Below, piece by piece: positions 47,984 to 60,300 of a stretch of DNA of 64,000 nucleotides. Origin of the DNA: Pithys albifrons albifrons (lineage: Eukaryota > Chordata > Aves > Passeriformes > Thamnophilidae); contig NC_092497.1 of NCBI RefSeq assembly GCF_047495875.1, forward strand, positions 33,735,375-33,799,374, read 5' to 3'. Made by a program: the position numbers and the translations under genes. The notes under the pieces were generated by a model. The model saw nothing but the letters and a program-made list of their open reading frames with translations. It made no database searches and had not been told where the DNA came from. The first letter of the stretch is position 1. Each line of letters starts with the position of its first letter.

Positions 47984-48926
47984 TGCTAGTTTAAAGGAAA
48001 CCAAAGTGTCTATCAAGACTAGAGGAGGGGACTCCTCCTCAATAACCACTTCACCCTTTATTAATTATAAAAGAACTTTAATTAGAAAATTTATAGGAAA
48101 AGAATAACTTCTTAAGTGCAATAGCTATATATATAAATATATAAAACGATAAACAGACCAGTGCAAACGACCCTCACAGGAGTTTGTTCCTGGTGAAATT
48201 ATATCTATGGACAGCAGATGGCAGTGTCGCACCGCAGCTGGCCGTGAGGTCAGTTCCCCAGTCCTTTTCCAGCGAGGCAGACAAGAGGCAGAAAGAGGTG
48301 CCTGCCTTTGATGACTCACGTGGTAATGGCAGTCACACGGGGCAAGAAGGAACCTTTTCCGTGGGGGAAGAGTAGACTCTCTGCTTGTCCGTTGTTCAAA
48401 GAATGAGATGCTGGGAGTTGTGAGGGTGTGGTGGTTCTTAGCAACCCCCCTGCAGTTGAAGTTCGTCTTCAGGAAGTCTGCAGTGCATCCAGAAGCAGCT
48501 GTGACACTCTCTCACTCTCACTCTCTCACTCACTCTCCCTTTCTCTTTCTCCCCCTTTCCCTTTCTCTCTCCCTCCTTCCCTCCCTCCCTCCCTCTCTCT
48601 GAAGCTCAGGGCGCCCAGAGATGGAGGCGAAAAGGAGGCAGGCAAAGAGCAGAGCTAGAAGGAGCTCCCTCCTAGGTGTGCTTACCAGCTCAGCAAAACA
48701 GTGACTTTTAGTCGAAGCAGCTGCCGCAAAGGAAGTGAACTCCAGCACTAGGAAAAGCCTCTCTCCCTCCCCCGCCATCATTAACTTGGAATCTAGATTC
48801 ATCAACCACACCTTTTGTTCTCTGTCCTGGCCCTTCAGCTCCCAAAACTTTTGTGTTGATAGGGAAAGAAAAATTCTCTGAAGGACTCCTCCCCCCACCA
48901 TCTTTTTTTGTTTTGAACCTGTAACA
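47984..48926 (-). mobile_element. LTR, family 1 copy E, expanded by CT-rich tract
   Basis: The left edge, TGCTAGTTTAAAGGAAACC, mirrors the 3' end of the plus-strand copies, and the right edge is GAACCTGTAACA. Shared blocks include GACTCCTCCTCAATAACCAC (matching 3447-3466 reversed), CAGACCAGTGCAAAC and AGTTCCCCAGTCC. A minus-strand AATAAAGGGTG polyadenylation signal is present near 48,056. At 943 bp it is longer than its relatives. Confidence 0.6.
48507..48600. repeat. CT-rich low-complexity tract
   Basis: Mixed (CTCTCA)n, (CTTTC)n and (CCTC)n polypyrimidine sequence within LTR copy E. The corresponding place in copy A is the short AGAGAGAGGAGAG tract near 3180, in reverse, so this is an expansion. 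Confidence 0.9.
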
Positions 48927-49189
48927 GAGCTGGATCTGAAAATCCCTACCCCTTGCTCTCCCACCTCTGTTGTCTGAGTTCTGCTTGTAAAGAGGCAAAG
49001 CCTTATGTTCAGAGATCAGATACATGCTTTTGCACTTCAAAGCCTTTTGTGTGTGCAGGGTTACAGCTGTGATCACACTTTGTAGCTTTTTATCTTTCCA
49101 TTCTCAGTCCACAAGGATAGTAATGCAACCGGTTCAAGAGTCCAATTCAGCTTAATAACACTTGTGGCTAACCACAGTCTTCTCTGTGC

Positions 49190-49700
49190 CCGAGCTCCTC
49201 ACTGACATATCTGAAAGTGATTTCCAAAACTCAGCTGTAGAGGAAGAATAGCCTCAACAACCTGTGAGGGTCTCCCTGCTGTGGGTTGAGCCCTGACACT
49301 GCCATGCGAACCGGAGTCCCACCTGCCATCCCTCTCAACTGTCCCGTTCGGGCCACTTGTGCCCCTCCCACAGCCCTGGGCTGGCTGGTAGGGCTGTGCA
49401 GTTGTAGCCATACCTGCTGCAGTGCAAACTCCAGCCCAGGCTGCCCCAGCAACACATTCTCCAGTCACAGCAAACCCTCTCCCTTCAGTGACTCAGCATC
49501 TAAATAACCACTTTTATTCCCCTCCCTTCTGGGCATTTAAAAGGAACTTCAATAAAAGTAAGCACTTAGAAAGATATTAAAATAAAAGAAAATAACTGAT
49601 GTCTTAAGGCTCCCCTTTCCCAAGGCTACAAACCAAGGACAAAACAACCCCACCTGTGCAGTTAAAGAAATTGTCAGTCATGTTGGCTAGTCCCAGAACA
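49190..49700. other. Unclassified GC-rich block, possibly another LTR
   Basis: A GC-rich 300-bp stretch (49,250-49,500) is followed by A/T-rich sequence with plus CTTTTATTCCCC, i.e. a minus-strand AATAAA, as in avian LTRs. I see no defined ends or duplication, and no protein domain in its reading frames. Confidence 0.25.
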
Positions 49701-51029
49701 AGATTTCTGGAACAAGTAAATATTCTGGGCAGGCATGTTTCTTTTATCTGGGCGGATAGTGCCAAGCTCCATGACCACAAAATCAGATCACTTTGACCAT
49801 ATCCTGCTAAGCACCAGAGCTCAGGGGACTTCCATCAGCCCAAAAGGCTATCTGAAGGTGGACTATCCAATGGTGTTCCAGCGGCTGTAGCCACACCATC
49901 ACTGTGATGCTGGATGTGGAGTTTCAGCCATATGTGGATGTGGTCAGCTGCCAGACCCTGCCAAATGTGCCCCAAAGGGGGTGTGTATTTATGCCTGCCA
50001 TATAACCTGTGCTGGTCCCTGGGATACTGGAACAAGTGGCTATCAGATGGAGAAAATATTTGAAGTGACCAGACAGAGCTGAGCCTGCAAGAGGACAGGA
50101 CAGCATCCCCTCCACCAGCCTTGCTCCAGCATAAGCAGTCTCATACCCCCACACTTACTGCAAGGGCCAGGGAAGATTGAATTTTGCCAAGAGATTCTGA
50201 CTTCACTTTCACCTGTGCTGAGAGGCAAGGTGCACACACACCAAAATGTGTGCCAAATGTGCCACCAAAGCTTGCATAAAATCTTGCAAGCTGCCATGAA
50301 GATAGAATGTCTGTAATAGGTGATCATTCTTTATAGGACCTCCATGTGAATTTTTCCCATATCTGATATGACTTGTGAGATTTTTACAACAGTTTTCCTG
50401 GCTACCCATTCAAAAAAAATATTTCTTGTCAGGGAAAAGTGGAAGCACCCTTTTTTCTCCTGTTATATGATTTTATAGATATTCACTACTAGGAATTTTA
50501 TGTCATATTTAGGCGACTTGGCATGCGAACAGCAATAAATAACAGTATTTGTGATATTTCTATGATGATATGTTAAAATCTTAAAAATAGCAGTCTCAAA
50601 GTCCAGTACATAATTCTCAAAATTTCAGTATGCAATTCTTCTATGCCACAGTGGTCCTCCTATGTCAGCCTTTAAGAAAATCCACAAGAAGTAAGCATTT
50701 CAGGACAGTAAACTTTAACACACTCACACACACAAAAATAATTTAAAAGGTTACTGAAGCACTGGCTTTGACTTAGGAAGCCAAAACGTCTGGTAATAAA
50801 GACACATCAAAAGCTGTAAGATTTCTGGAGGAAGATCCCTAAAAATATTGCTGTACATACTAAGCAGAGTTTGCAAACTCCTATGATGGCAAGGCTGCCC
50901 AAGATCTCCAGAGAACAGTGTATTTTGCTGTGTATTTTGGTCTTCATTGTTCATTAGTCAGCTTCCAGCTTTCTCTCGCTCCTCAGAAGACAAACAGAAA
51001 GAGTTGAGGGTTATTGTAAATACAAGGCC

Positions 51030-54000
51030 TCTTTATTTTGTTTCAACAGTACAAGACTTCCCATTTAGCATGACTAAAACCAAGCAGAACAGTGGGAATG
51101 GCATATACCATTTTTGCTAATATATCGCTCTCCCTTGAAACTTCACAAGTACAACAAGAAGGATAAATTGAACAATATTAACTCCGGTAAGGCATTTTCA
51201 CATATGAAGGAACCAGAGCTTATGCACAACAGGCGACAAGCAGACAAGTCAAAGACCACCACCAGAAAAACTTACTCCAGTGACATGTGAATCCTCTTTT
51301 GGGGAAAGAAAGTTTGTCTTGAAGCAAGGGATGCAAACCTTCTTGGCTAAGAATTACGTGCAAACACATTTTAAAAGCTTCATCAGTAAAAGCTGTTAAA
51401 GGAGTACATAACCCAGCCCCAAAGCCACAAGGCCTGACAGGATGCAGTTAAAAGCCTTCAGTTGTCATCAACACTGGCTTCTTCTTGTGAAGGCTTATGT
51501 CCAGGGATGTTTTTTTATGTAAATGTTCCTAGGGACCCTTGGCTAAGGTAAGCCATTGGTCATTTAAGAGCAGATCATGGTAAAATAATTTTATGGTTTT
51601 GTTATCTCCTGACAGTTTACATCCTGGTCTTAGCTGAGTTTAATTGTTACCAGTTGGTGCAAGACATTAAGCCAAATCACTGCGTCTAAGAACTGTGCGA
51701 ACATAACATTTACCTCGGTGGACAAGTATTTTGAGTTGAAGCATTAGGCAGTTAGTAGACTGCCTTTTAGCCTCATCCTTCTTCACTCCTTCAGCACAGT
51801 TATTTCCAAACTAAAAGCAAGAATATGAAAAGCCACAAACCAAAACCAGAATTAAAGCTACTACACACTTTTGACTCATGACATGGTAAAGAAGTGTGGA
51901 TCTAGGCATAACTATGGCAAAAGATACAGGGGGATCTCCTTGGCTGGAACAAACTCTGATTCTGGGCATCTAAAAGAACTTCCACTGAAGTTTTCAGGAA
52001 ACTGCCGTCCATAAGTATAGCTCAGCCTTTCAACAAAAACTAACAGTTCTTTAAACAACAGTTTGTTGTTAATGTTACTGATTCCCAAGAATTGTTTTTG
52101 TCGTTGTTGTTACTCTTTTTTGTACAGAGAGTCATGCAGATGGCATTTGCTGGGTTCTCTGTTGAGAGAAGCAGAAGTTGTAGCACATACAGCACAAGGG
52201 CTTTAGGTTCGCACAGCTTTAAGCCATAGCTCCTAGTACCTAGAAATTCAGTATTAGATACATGATTGTGTCATTTAAAATGTGCTGTGGTCTTTTCTGT
52301 GTGCTTAACTTTAAGACAATCTGATTTTCAGAACTGCTTGTATTCAGTCACTTCAATCCCGCCAGAGGTTTTGTGCTGTATCAGAGACATCATCAGGCAC
52401 ATGACAGGGGATGATATGTGGGGCATGAAGGAACAGAGATTCTCCACCAAGACCAGACTCAGCCCTGGCCAGTGCCAAATATTCTGTTGGATAATTGTAG
52501 GTAAAACTTAATGTGTCTTTGCATTATCTTTCTTCTGGACCTTTTACAGGTAATTTTGACCTAAATTTAGAAGCAGAGATTGAGAGGTTGTGTTATATGC
52601 TATTAGCAGTACAACTATTTAGGCTTGTATTATTAAAGCATGTAAGCAACTTCTTTGGAAATTTGACCAGTTTTTAGGTCTGTGATTTAAAAGAACATTG
52701 CCTGAGAATGCATTATCTTGTGTGAGTATTTCCCACCTAAAATTTCACTGACATGTCATCTTCTTGATATGATTTTCTCTGATCTATCTCATTTCTACTT
52801 GAAGGATTTTGTATTCCACTACCACTCTTTTCAAATCTCTTCTGCAATTAATTTTTCCTCTGTCCTTTCACAGATTTTCAAAATCCCTTGGATTTTTTTA
52901 ATACCTTCTACACTATAATTTTACAGATTAATTGACCCCTGCTACATATGGGGCTACAGATAAGGTAACACCATTTATTCACACAAAGACAGAATTTTAA
53001 AAGATGTCCGCCTTATCACCTGTTATAGATTGTTCCTTGAAATCCTTAAAATAATAATTTTCAACAGCTTGTCTGAGCTATTTTCTTTTAAAACTGGAAT
53101 ATTGTTTGCAAGAATTTGGGCTTTTTGTTTTTCAATACTTATGTTTTCTTTTTAAGTGAATAATCCATAATAGTACACTTTTGCTCAGTAAAGCCATAGA
53201 TATTTAGCAGGAATTTTTATTACCTTTTGCCAATTAGCATTGCATGATCACAAATAAAATATAAAAAATCTATTTATCTGCAAATATTTTTTAATTAAAA
53301 TGTTGCTATTCAAGTTCATAAAAATTTTTAAGTTCTCCATTCATGAGTATCTAATCAGGCACAGGCTTTTAAACAAGGTCATTTTAAAGTTCCTTTTTCC
53401 AACTTACTAAAAAATTCAGTGCAGTGAACAAATACACGTTTTTCCCTCTACAAAGCCTTAGGATTGCACAAAAATTACAGAATAAATATAACCATTAGGT
53501 CAAGGATACATTTTAAAGTGCAGAATTCCACTTGCCACACATGAATCATTCAAATAATGCTGCATAATGCATAGGCAATTCTTACTAGTATTTCAAAATT
53601 TGAAGTGACACACTGAGATTAACACATAACAATAATTCAAATACATTCTATTTATAATAAGAGCTTATCTGACCATAGAACACAGTAAGCATATTGTCCC
53701 AACAAGCAAGCTTTTCACAAATACCCTTTTTCCCTTTGTCTGAATGGTGTGCTACCACTGAACATAAAGACAAATTAAGAAACAAAGATCTCATCCACCA
53801 TCTTGTAAGAGAACTCGTGACAAGAGACACCTTGAATCTGTTGCAGATACATTTTTCCAGAGGTTTAATCTTAAGTCAGTCAAATTATACTGCCATATAT
53901 ATGTCAATTTATTTTCTTCCACATACATATATCCCCTTAATGTTCAGTTGTTTTCATTTAACTGTTTTTTTTCAATTGGGTGTGAGGAAAAGGAAGTGGA

Positions 54001-57000
54001 AAGAGGGTTTCTTCAATTTGTATTTGGCTACTAAGTTCTGTGACAGTAAGGATTGAGGAGGGATACTCCTAGTCCTAACCTCTATTAGCATTTTGCTTTG
54101 ACACAATAGTACTGTTCTGAAGAGAATTCTCAATCATCTCTACTTACTGACCCTTGGTTGAGTTTGTAGAGTGGTTTTGGTACACAAGAATTACATTTAT
54201 TTTTGAGAAAACTACACTGGAGGATAAGCTGCCTTCCAAATACACTTCAGTCTCTAAAAGAGAGACTAAGAAACTGAACCCATTATTTGACCTGCTTCAA
54301 ACTGCCTATGCAGTAAGGGCATGTATCCAAGGAAACAGAATATATGTAGTCTTGAGCTGCATATATTGTAGATGTACGAGTCTCAGCAGTAATTGCTTTC
54401 ATCTGCTGCGCCTACCCTACTGTATCTTGGCAAATCAACTTCACAGTGGGATCCTCAGTGCCTTTCCCAAAATTACTTCAGAGAAGTTTGACTACTACTT
54501 TCTCTGTATGACCTAAGACCCTAAGATATCTGTGCATAAGCCATCTTCCACTGAACAAGCTTTTGGGACTGCCCAAGATGACTCTTAACTTGTTTTTCCA
54601 GCAGTATATTATTTCTCCATTCAATTCTAATTATATTGCTATAAAAAGACCCTCACAATTTATGTTTTATATGCATTCTGCCACTGGCTTCCTCAAATAT
54701 AAAATTGAGACTTCCTTCCTTTACCCCTAAGCACCTCAACATAATCTTGGTTCTTGCTCCTCCTAGTCTTGGGTGTTGAAGGGTAGTGCAGGCAGCCTAT
54801 GGCACTAACTGTAGGCAGAGCTTCTCCTCCAGCTGAGATTCTTAAAAGGCTGATTTTCCATTTCTGCACCTGGGTAGTGTCTGGATACTAGACACTAGTA
54901 AAGCTGTAATCAAAAGGCTGAATTCCTACCTAGTCCCAGATTTCAACAAGAATCAAACTGCTCATGACACAGCAAATGGTCAGATACAAAGCTCATTGGC
55001 AGCAGTTTATCAGAGGGAGTCCCTTTGTAACTGGACCAGCATGTAGTCTTGAACTTGTTAAAGTTTTTCTGTATTCCCCGTTTTGCAAACACACAACCTC
55101 TCCACACCCAAGTATTTTAAGACAAAATGCTGAATGCCTTTCTTAACACCACCACAAAATAATGGGAAAACAATTAAGTCAGAGACAGTTTAGACTACAA
55201 CTAAAATAAAAGCATTGATTCAATTCATAGCTCTGGAGGCAAAGTAGTAGGGCACTAGCATACCTTGTATACAAGGCTGTGTGATATTTCTCCACAGAAA
55301 ATTCTCTTGCGGGAAAGCCAAAGCTGAAAACCATATAACTACCTGAAAATAGTTTCAAACAGTAACTGGGAGGATTAAAACCTATCTCACAGATCTTTGG
55401 TTTTGGAATATGAAATTTAGTCAATTAAATTCATGTCAAAATTCATGAGAAAAAGTGCTCCTTAAATCAGGAAATCAAGTTAAAAGAGCTGAAGACTGTA
55501 TTTGCCAAATGACTGTGCTGCTGTATAGGTGATTGGGACACATGAAAAACAAAACAGTTGAGAAAAACACCCTGATGGAATGTGGAAATCTGAATCCTTA
55601 GATCTTGACTCCTAAAGTCTTAGGAGTCATTGAACATAATGGGTCAGAATGCTGTCCCTCAGCAAGGAACAGCACAGCACAGTGCAGCACCTGAGTGAAC
55701 TCCTAGTGAGCAAGCCATGTAGCTGCATTCAGGTGATGTCCGCAAGACACTATTTCATCCTGTTTAGTAGGGCCCCTCATCATCGGCAAAAAATTCACAT
55801 TAGACAGACTGTAGTGCTTTAAGTGTCCAAATTAGCTGTTACACTTTCCTTGTTGTTATGGTGTCTATATAGGCATAATCATAATGAAACATAAGCTCTG
55901 AAAATGCTTTTAATATTGGGACATTGTGAGTGATGTTGCGCCAAGCACTCTCTCTGAAGTAGACATGAAGTGAAACTTTGGTGCAGTGATATCCCTTGTT
56001 TTGTGAACAGAAGGAAGTCCTATATCCCCAGACAGTGAGATAAAGTGCAAAACAACGCTTAGTGAAATCAAAGAGGTTTGAAGCAGGCCTAAAACCATAT
56101 TCAACCCATGTTTATAGTATCTAGATACAATATTGTCTCTAATGACACTGAAATTAAAGCTTGCATACTTACTGTTGCAAAAAACATAACAGAGAAAAAA
56201 GAAGCAATCTCCTTCTCGAAATCTCACCAGGAAAAAAAAAAGAAAGAAAAAAAGGATTTATAAAAAGTAGGCAAATGTGCCTTTGCAGGAAAGGATGTCA
56301 CACAGATTTTCAAAACAGCATATTTTTTACCTAGAATTGTACAGAGCTGGAAATACGGCTGCCATGTTGAAAAACACAAAGAGCACATTAGAGCTGAGCT
56401 TTTTTCAGTGATTATTTTCACCTCAAGTCAAAGGTGGTAATGGCCAGAAAAAGCTAATTTCTTTTGGATATGTTTTAAACACACTCACTTCTCTTACAGA
56501 AAAGAGAAGGGACAACATATCATCCTGTCTGAACAATCAGGAGGAAATGAGCTTGGGAAGATTTGGCAGGAAGTTGAACTAGATGAAGCACTTCCTCTAG
56601 TCCAGAAAACCCCCCTAATCTGTTGCCCATTGTGTAACCTGCAGAGATATTTTAGTGTCTGCTTCCAATTTAACAGAAGTTTAAATCAGCTGTCACATAG
56701 ATGAAAGTAGTTCGACAGAGTGTCTGACTACAAATGGCAATTATGAACTCTTTGATAGAGACTGATTTATTTAAAAACATGTTTCTTTTTTAATTCCTCT
56801 TAAAAATAATATTTTAAATTAAATAGTTATTTTTTTCCCAAAAGAAAAGCTCCTAAGAAAAACTGAAAACTGTTCTAAATTCCTCAACATTTTTCCATAC
56901 TTGGTGGTAAGTATTATGGAAATTGCACCTGCAAAATCTATTTACTAGCACAGATTTTATTTTCATATGCATTCATATGCATTACAGAAAATGAGTATCC

Positions 57001-57310
57001 ACATAATGCTTCCTATGTTATTATTAAATAGAACAGCAGCTGTCCTCTTTAATTAAGGTATTTATCAAATTCCTTATCAATCCACAAGTGCTGTTTTCAC
57101 AGAGAATTTTAAATAGCCATTTCCTCTATGATAATTTTGGTACAGTAATACTTGAAAGGTCTAACAAAATCTTTAATGTTTGCAAGTTTTATAATATAAC
57201 ATTAAACAAAAATGAGGTGTCATTCCTGATGATCAGGCACTGTGTTTAATTAATCTTTTCCAAATCAGATGCAGAATGATCAGCATAGTATTTTGCAAAT
57301 GGAAACTGAT
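51030..57310 (-). other. GDA: GDA 3' flank with probable 3' untranslated region
   Basis: Mostly AT-rich unique-looking sequence downstream of the GDA stop, with no repeats or genes that I recognise. The first minus-strand AATAAA (plus TTTATT) is at 56766-56771, about 540 nt after the stop. Others follow, including one near 51,030 (AATAAAGAGGCC on the minus strand), which would imply a UTR over 6 kb long. Short reading frames here (53,694; 54,154; 55,910) show no recognisable domain. Confidence 0.35.
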
Positions 57311-60300
57311 TTATACAGAGCTTGAAAAAGGAACCACTTGCTTTCCAGCCACATACACTTCAGAAATATTTCGATCATCACCTGAAATAACATGGTCAAA
57401 ACAGAGATTTGCACATAAGTATACACATTGGTTTAATTAATAAGAATTATGCAGTCCACAAAATCAGTTTTGGAATACATTATTTGCAATGACCTTTTCT
57501 TAGGACTAAGAAAGTTCATTTGGAGAGAAATAGTCAGAGCTACCAAAAAGATCCATAAATGTTTAAAATGTGCTTTTTTTAAAAAAATAAACATAGCATT
57601 CACCTGTTGCGATGGTGTCATGGATTTTCTGTATATTCAGTGGATTCAAACCCTGAAAATATTACATATCTGTACAGAAAATGCATTGTTGCACAGTATC
57701 TGAACTGGCTCAGGTACCAGCCAGCAACAGAGATGGTTTTCCCCAGCCAGCTTCTCAAAAAACCAAAAATCTAGTCAGAGGATGACACAACTGTAGCCAG
57801 AGCTAACAGCAGTTACGTCAACACAACAACACAGTGGCCAGTACAGTTCTGGGCCAGAAAGTGCCCAGTAAAGAGTACCTGCTCCCTTGGGAGGGTGGAA
57901 CTGTTTGGACTGGCTTTTATTTGTTTTAAAGGCCCACATTTCTGTTTCATAGTAAAAAAAACACCATGACAACTGGTCTGTAGAAGTCCTTCTGAGCTGA
58001 ACTGGTTCTGAACTACTGATTAACAGGTCAGTGTTACTTTATTGAGAAATATGATTTAGCTCATACTGTAGATAAAGATAAATGTGGTGCAACTGATCGT
58101 GTGAAACTGATCATTTAACTGTCCCAAAAATCAAAAGTTAAGCCACCTAATTCTAATCAGAATTTATAAATTAATAAATGTAGATTTGTATTTATTAATG
58201 GAAAACATTAACATTTATTATCAGGATATGTTAATGTTTATATAACAGTTGAATAAATATATTCAATTACTGTAAGTAAATCTATATTTAATTATAGAAA
58301 CTTAGATTTAATTATATAAATTTATTATTAACCTCTATATCAATTTAAACAATTCCTGATGGAGGAATTTAAAATTTTATGTGGGTTGAAAATCAGACCA
58401 TACCTAGATACAGGAACTTCTGCAGAGTGTCCTACAAAAGAATGAGAGAAAACCAAATTCAGAAAGCCATATCTGCTGTCCCAGATCATAATTATTTGAA
58501 GCTTGAAAGAATTGTTAAAAATTGTTTTCCCAAATATTCCTAGTAATAGTGAAATCAAAACTTAGCATGCATATATTTTCTCAATATTAACTTTCAGAGG
58601 AAGAAAACACTGCACAAGTTTGATGGCATAAACAAGTATGCGCCCTTCCCTTTCACTGAAAAATTAGACAAAATGTAAACATTTTTCAAGTCCTAAGGAC
58701 TGCTAACCTAACTAAAAACGTTTAAACTGAAAAAAATTTTTTGTACAGAATTGGAATTGTTTCCAGACAGAGTGGCCACATCAATAAATTCAAGTAACTG
58801 CTGTTAACGACCTTTTCCAGTCAGAGAAGGTTTTTGTATGAGAAGGTTTTTGTATGAGAAGGTTTTTGTATGAGAAGGTTTTTGTATGAGAAGGGGTGCC
58901 CATTGCATCAGGCCAATAGTGATTTAATGTTAACACAAAAACTGTAATTGTTACTCAAATTAACTATCTTGAGACCATGCTTAGTTTTACAGCAGCAGTG
59001 TAGAAAAGGCAACCTAATCTTTCTATGGGAACAGGTTGCCATTTTTCAGTTTGAATTCAAAGTGTTCACTAAAACTACATTGCTTTTTCTTGGCTGCCAT
59101 TTGTCAGTGCAAATAGCTAACTCTAATTGCCATCTTGGGCTAATAAAACATGAATTAAAAATATTATATGCATTTTGCTCATGGGGTTATGGGACTGTCA
59201 CTGAGGACAGCAAGATTCTAAAGGAAAAAAAAACACTGACCCTATAGAACTGAAGCACAGACAGCAATGGTGTAGTACACCTGATTCCTGTTACCAGAAT
59301 AACTCTCGAGAGACTTATTCTGCCTGTAACATGGACCTTCCCCACTTAGTTTCCATTATTATTTTTTATTATTAATCCTGTTCCGATTACCTCAAAGTTA
59401 TCAGCAGAGAACACATCAAAAGGGCTATCTGAAGCCTTCGTGTTGACTAGCAGAGCATCAAATTCTTTGCCCACCTCGAAGTTTCCAACCACATCATCTA
59501 GTCCTAGAGCTGAAGAAAAAAATAAGCTCACAAACACATCTTCAGCACCAGCCTTGTCCCACTATGTAGAAGCACCTGGCAACTTACTTGAGATATTCTT
59601 AAGAAAATCAAGAACTTAAATGATTATGAGTTAAAACACAGTGAGTGTGTTAGCATCTGAATTCTTACGAAATACAAGAACTTAAGAAACAATTGGTACC
59701 ACTGCAAAAGCATCAAAACTCCAAAAGGGGCAATGAAATTACGTCAGAGAAACAATAAAGTATATAATAACACTTATCTAAGTAAGGCAGTATTAGATTT
59801 CATTTTTAAAACAGTTCAAGCAATTTTGACAGGTTGTATAGACCTATTACAGTAGTAGCATATAGTAATATGATAATAATAGAGGTGTATAGTGAGAAAA
59901 ACTAATTGTAATTAGCAAGAATAAAGAGCAATAGCCAGATGTGAAGGTCTCATACCCACCTGTAAGGTTTGTCTTGTACTCTATTTAGGTTTGTTTTTTT
60001 AAAGCTTCCTTACAGCCTCTGATTCTCAGATCCTCATGCACTGAAAACCTACATATTCATCTTCAGTGACTGGATGCTTGAAAGTGTTTAAAATGCCTAA
60101 AGAGAGGCCTTTGTCTCTCTTTGGAAATAAACTAGGATATTTTAAGTTGTAGAAAGCATTTGTCAATTTTCCAATACTCTGAAAGCAAGTTATCAAAGAG
60201 GATAATATCTGCAAATAATTGTTCACTTGTTTTCAGATTGCTGACAGAGGAACTTCACCCTTCAGTGAAGTTTGTGTATGGCAGGAACACCACAATATCT

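Noticed and set aside
48408..48964. Frames through the CT-rich tract (e.g. 144 residues on the minus strand)
   Set aside because: Low-complexity Ser/Leu/Pro or Arg/Glu translation inside an LTR.
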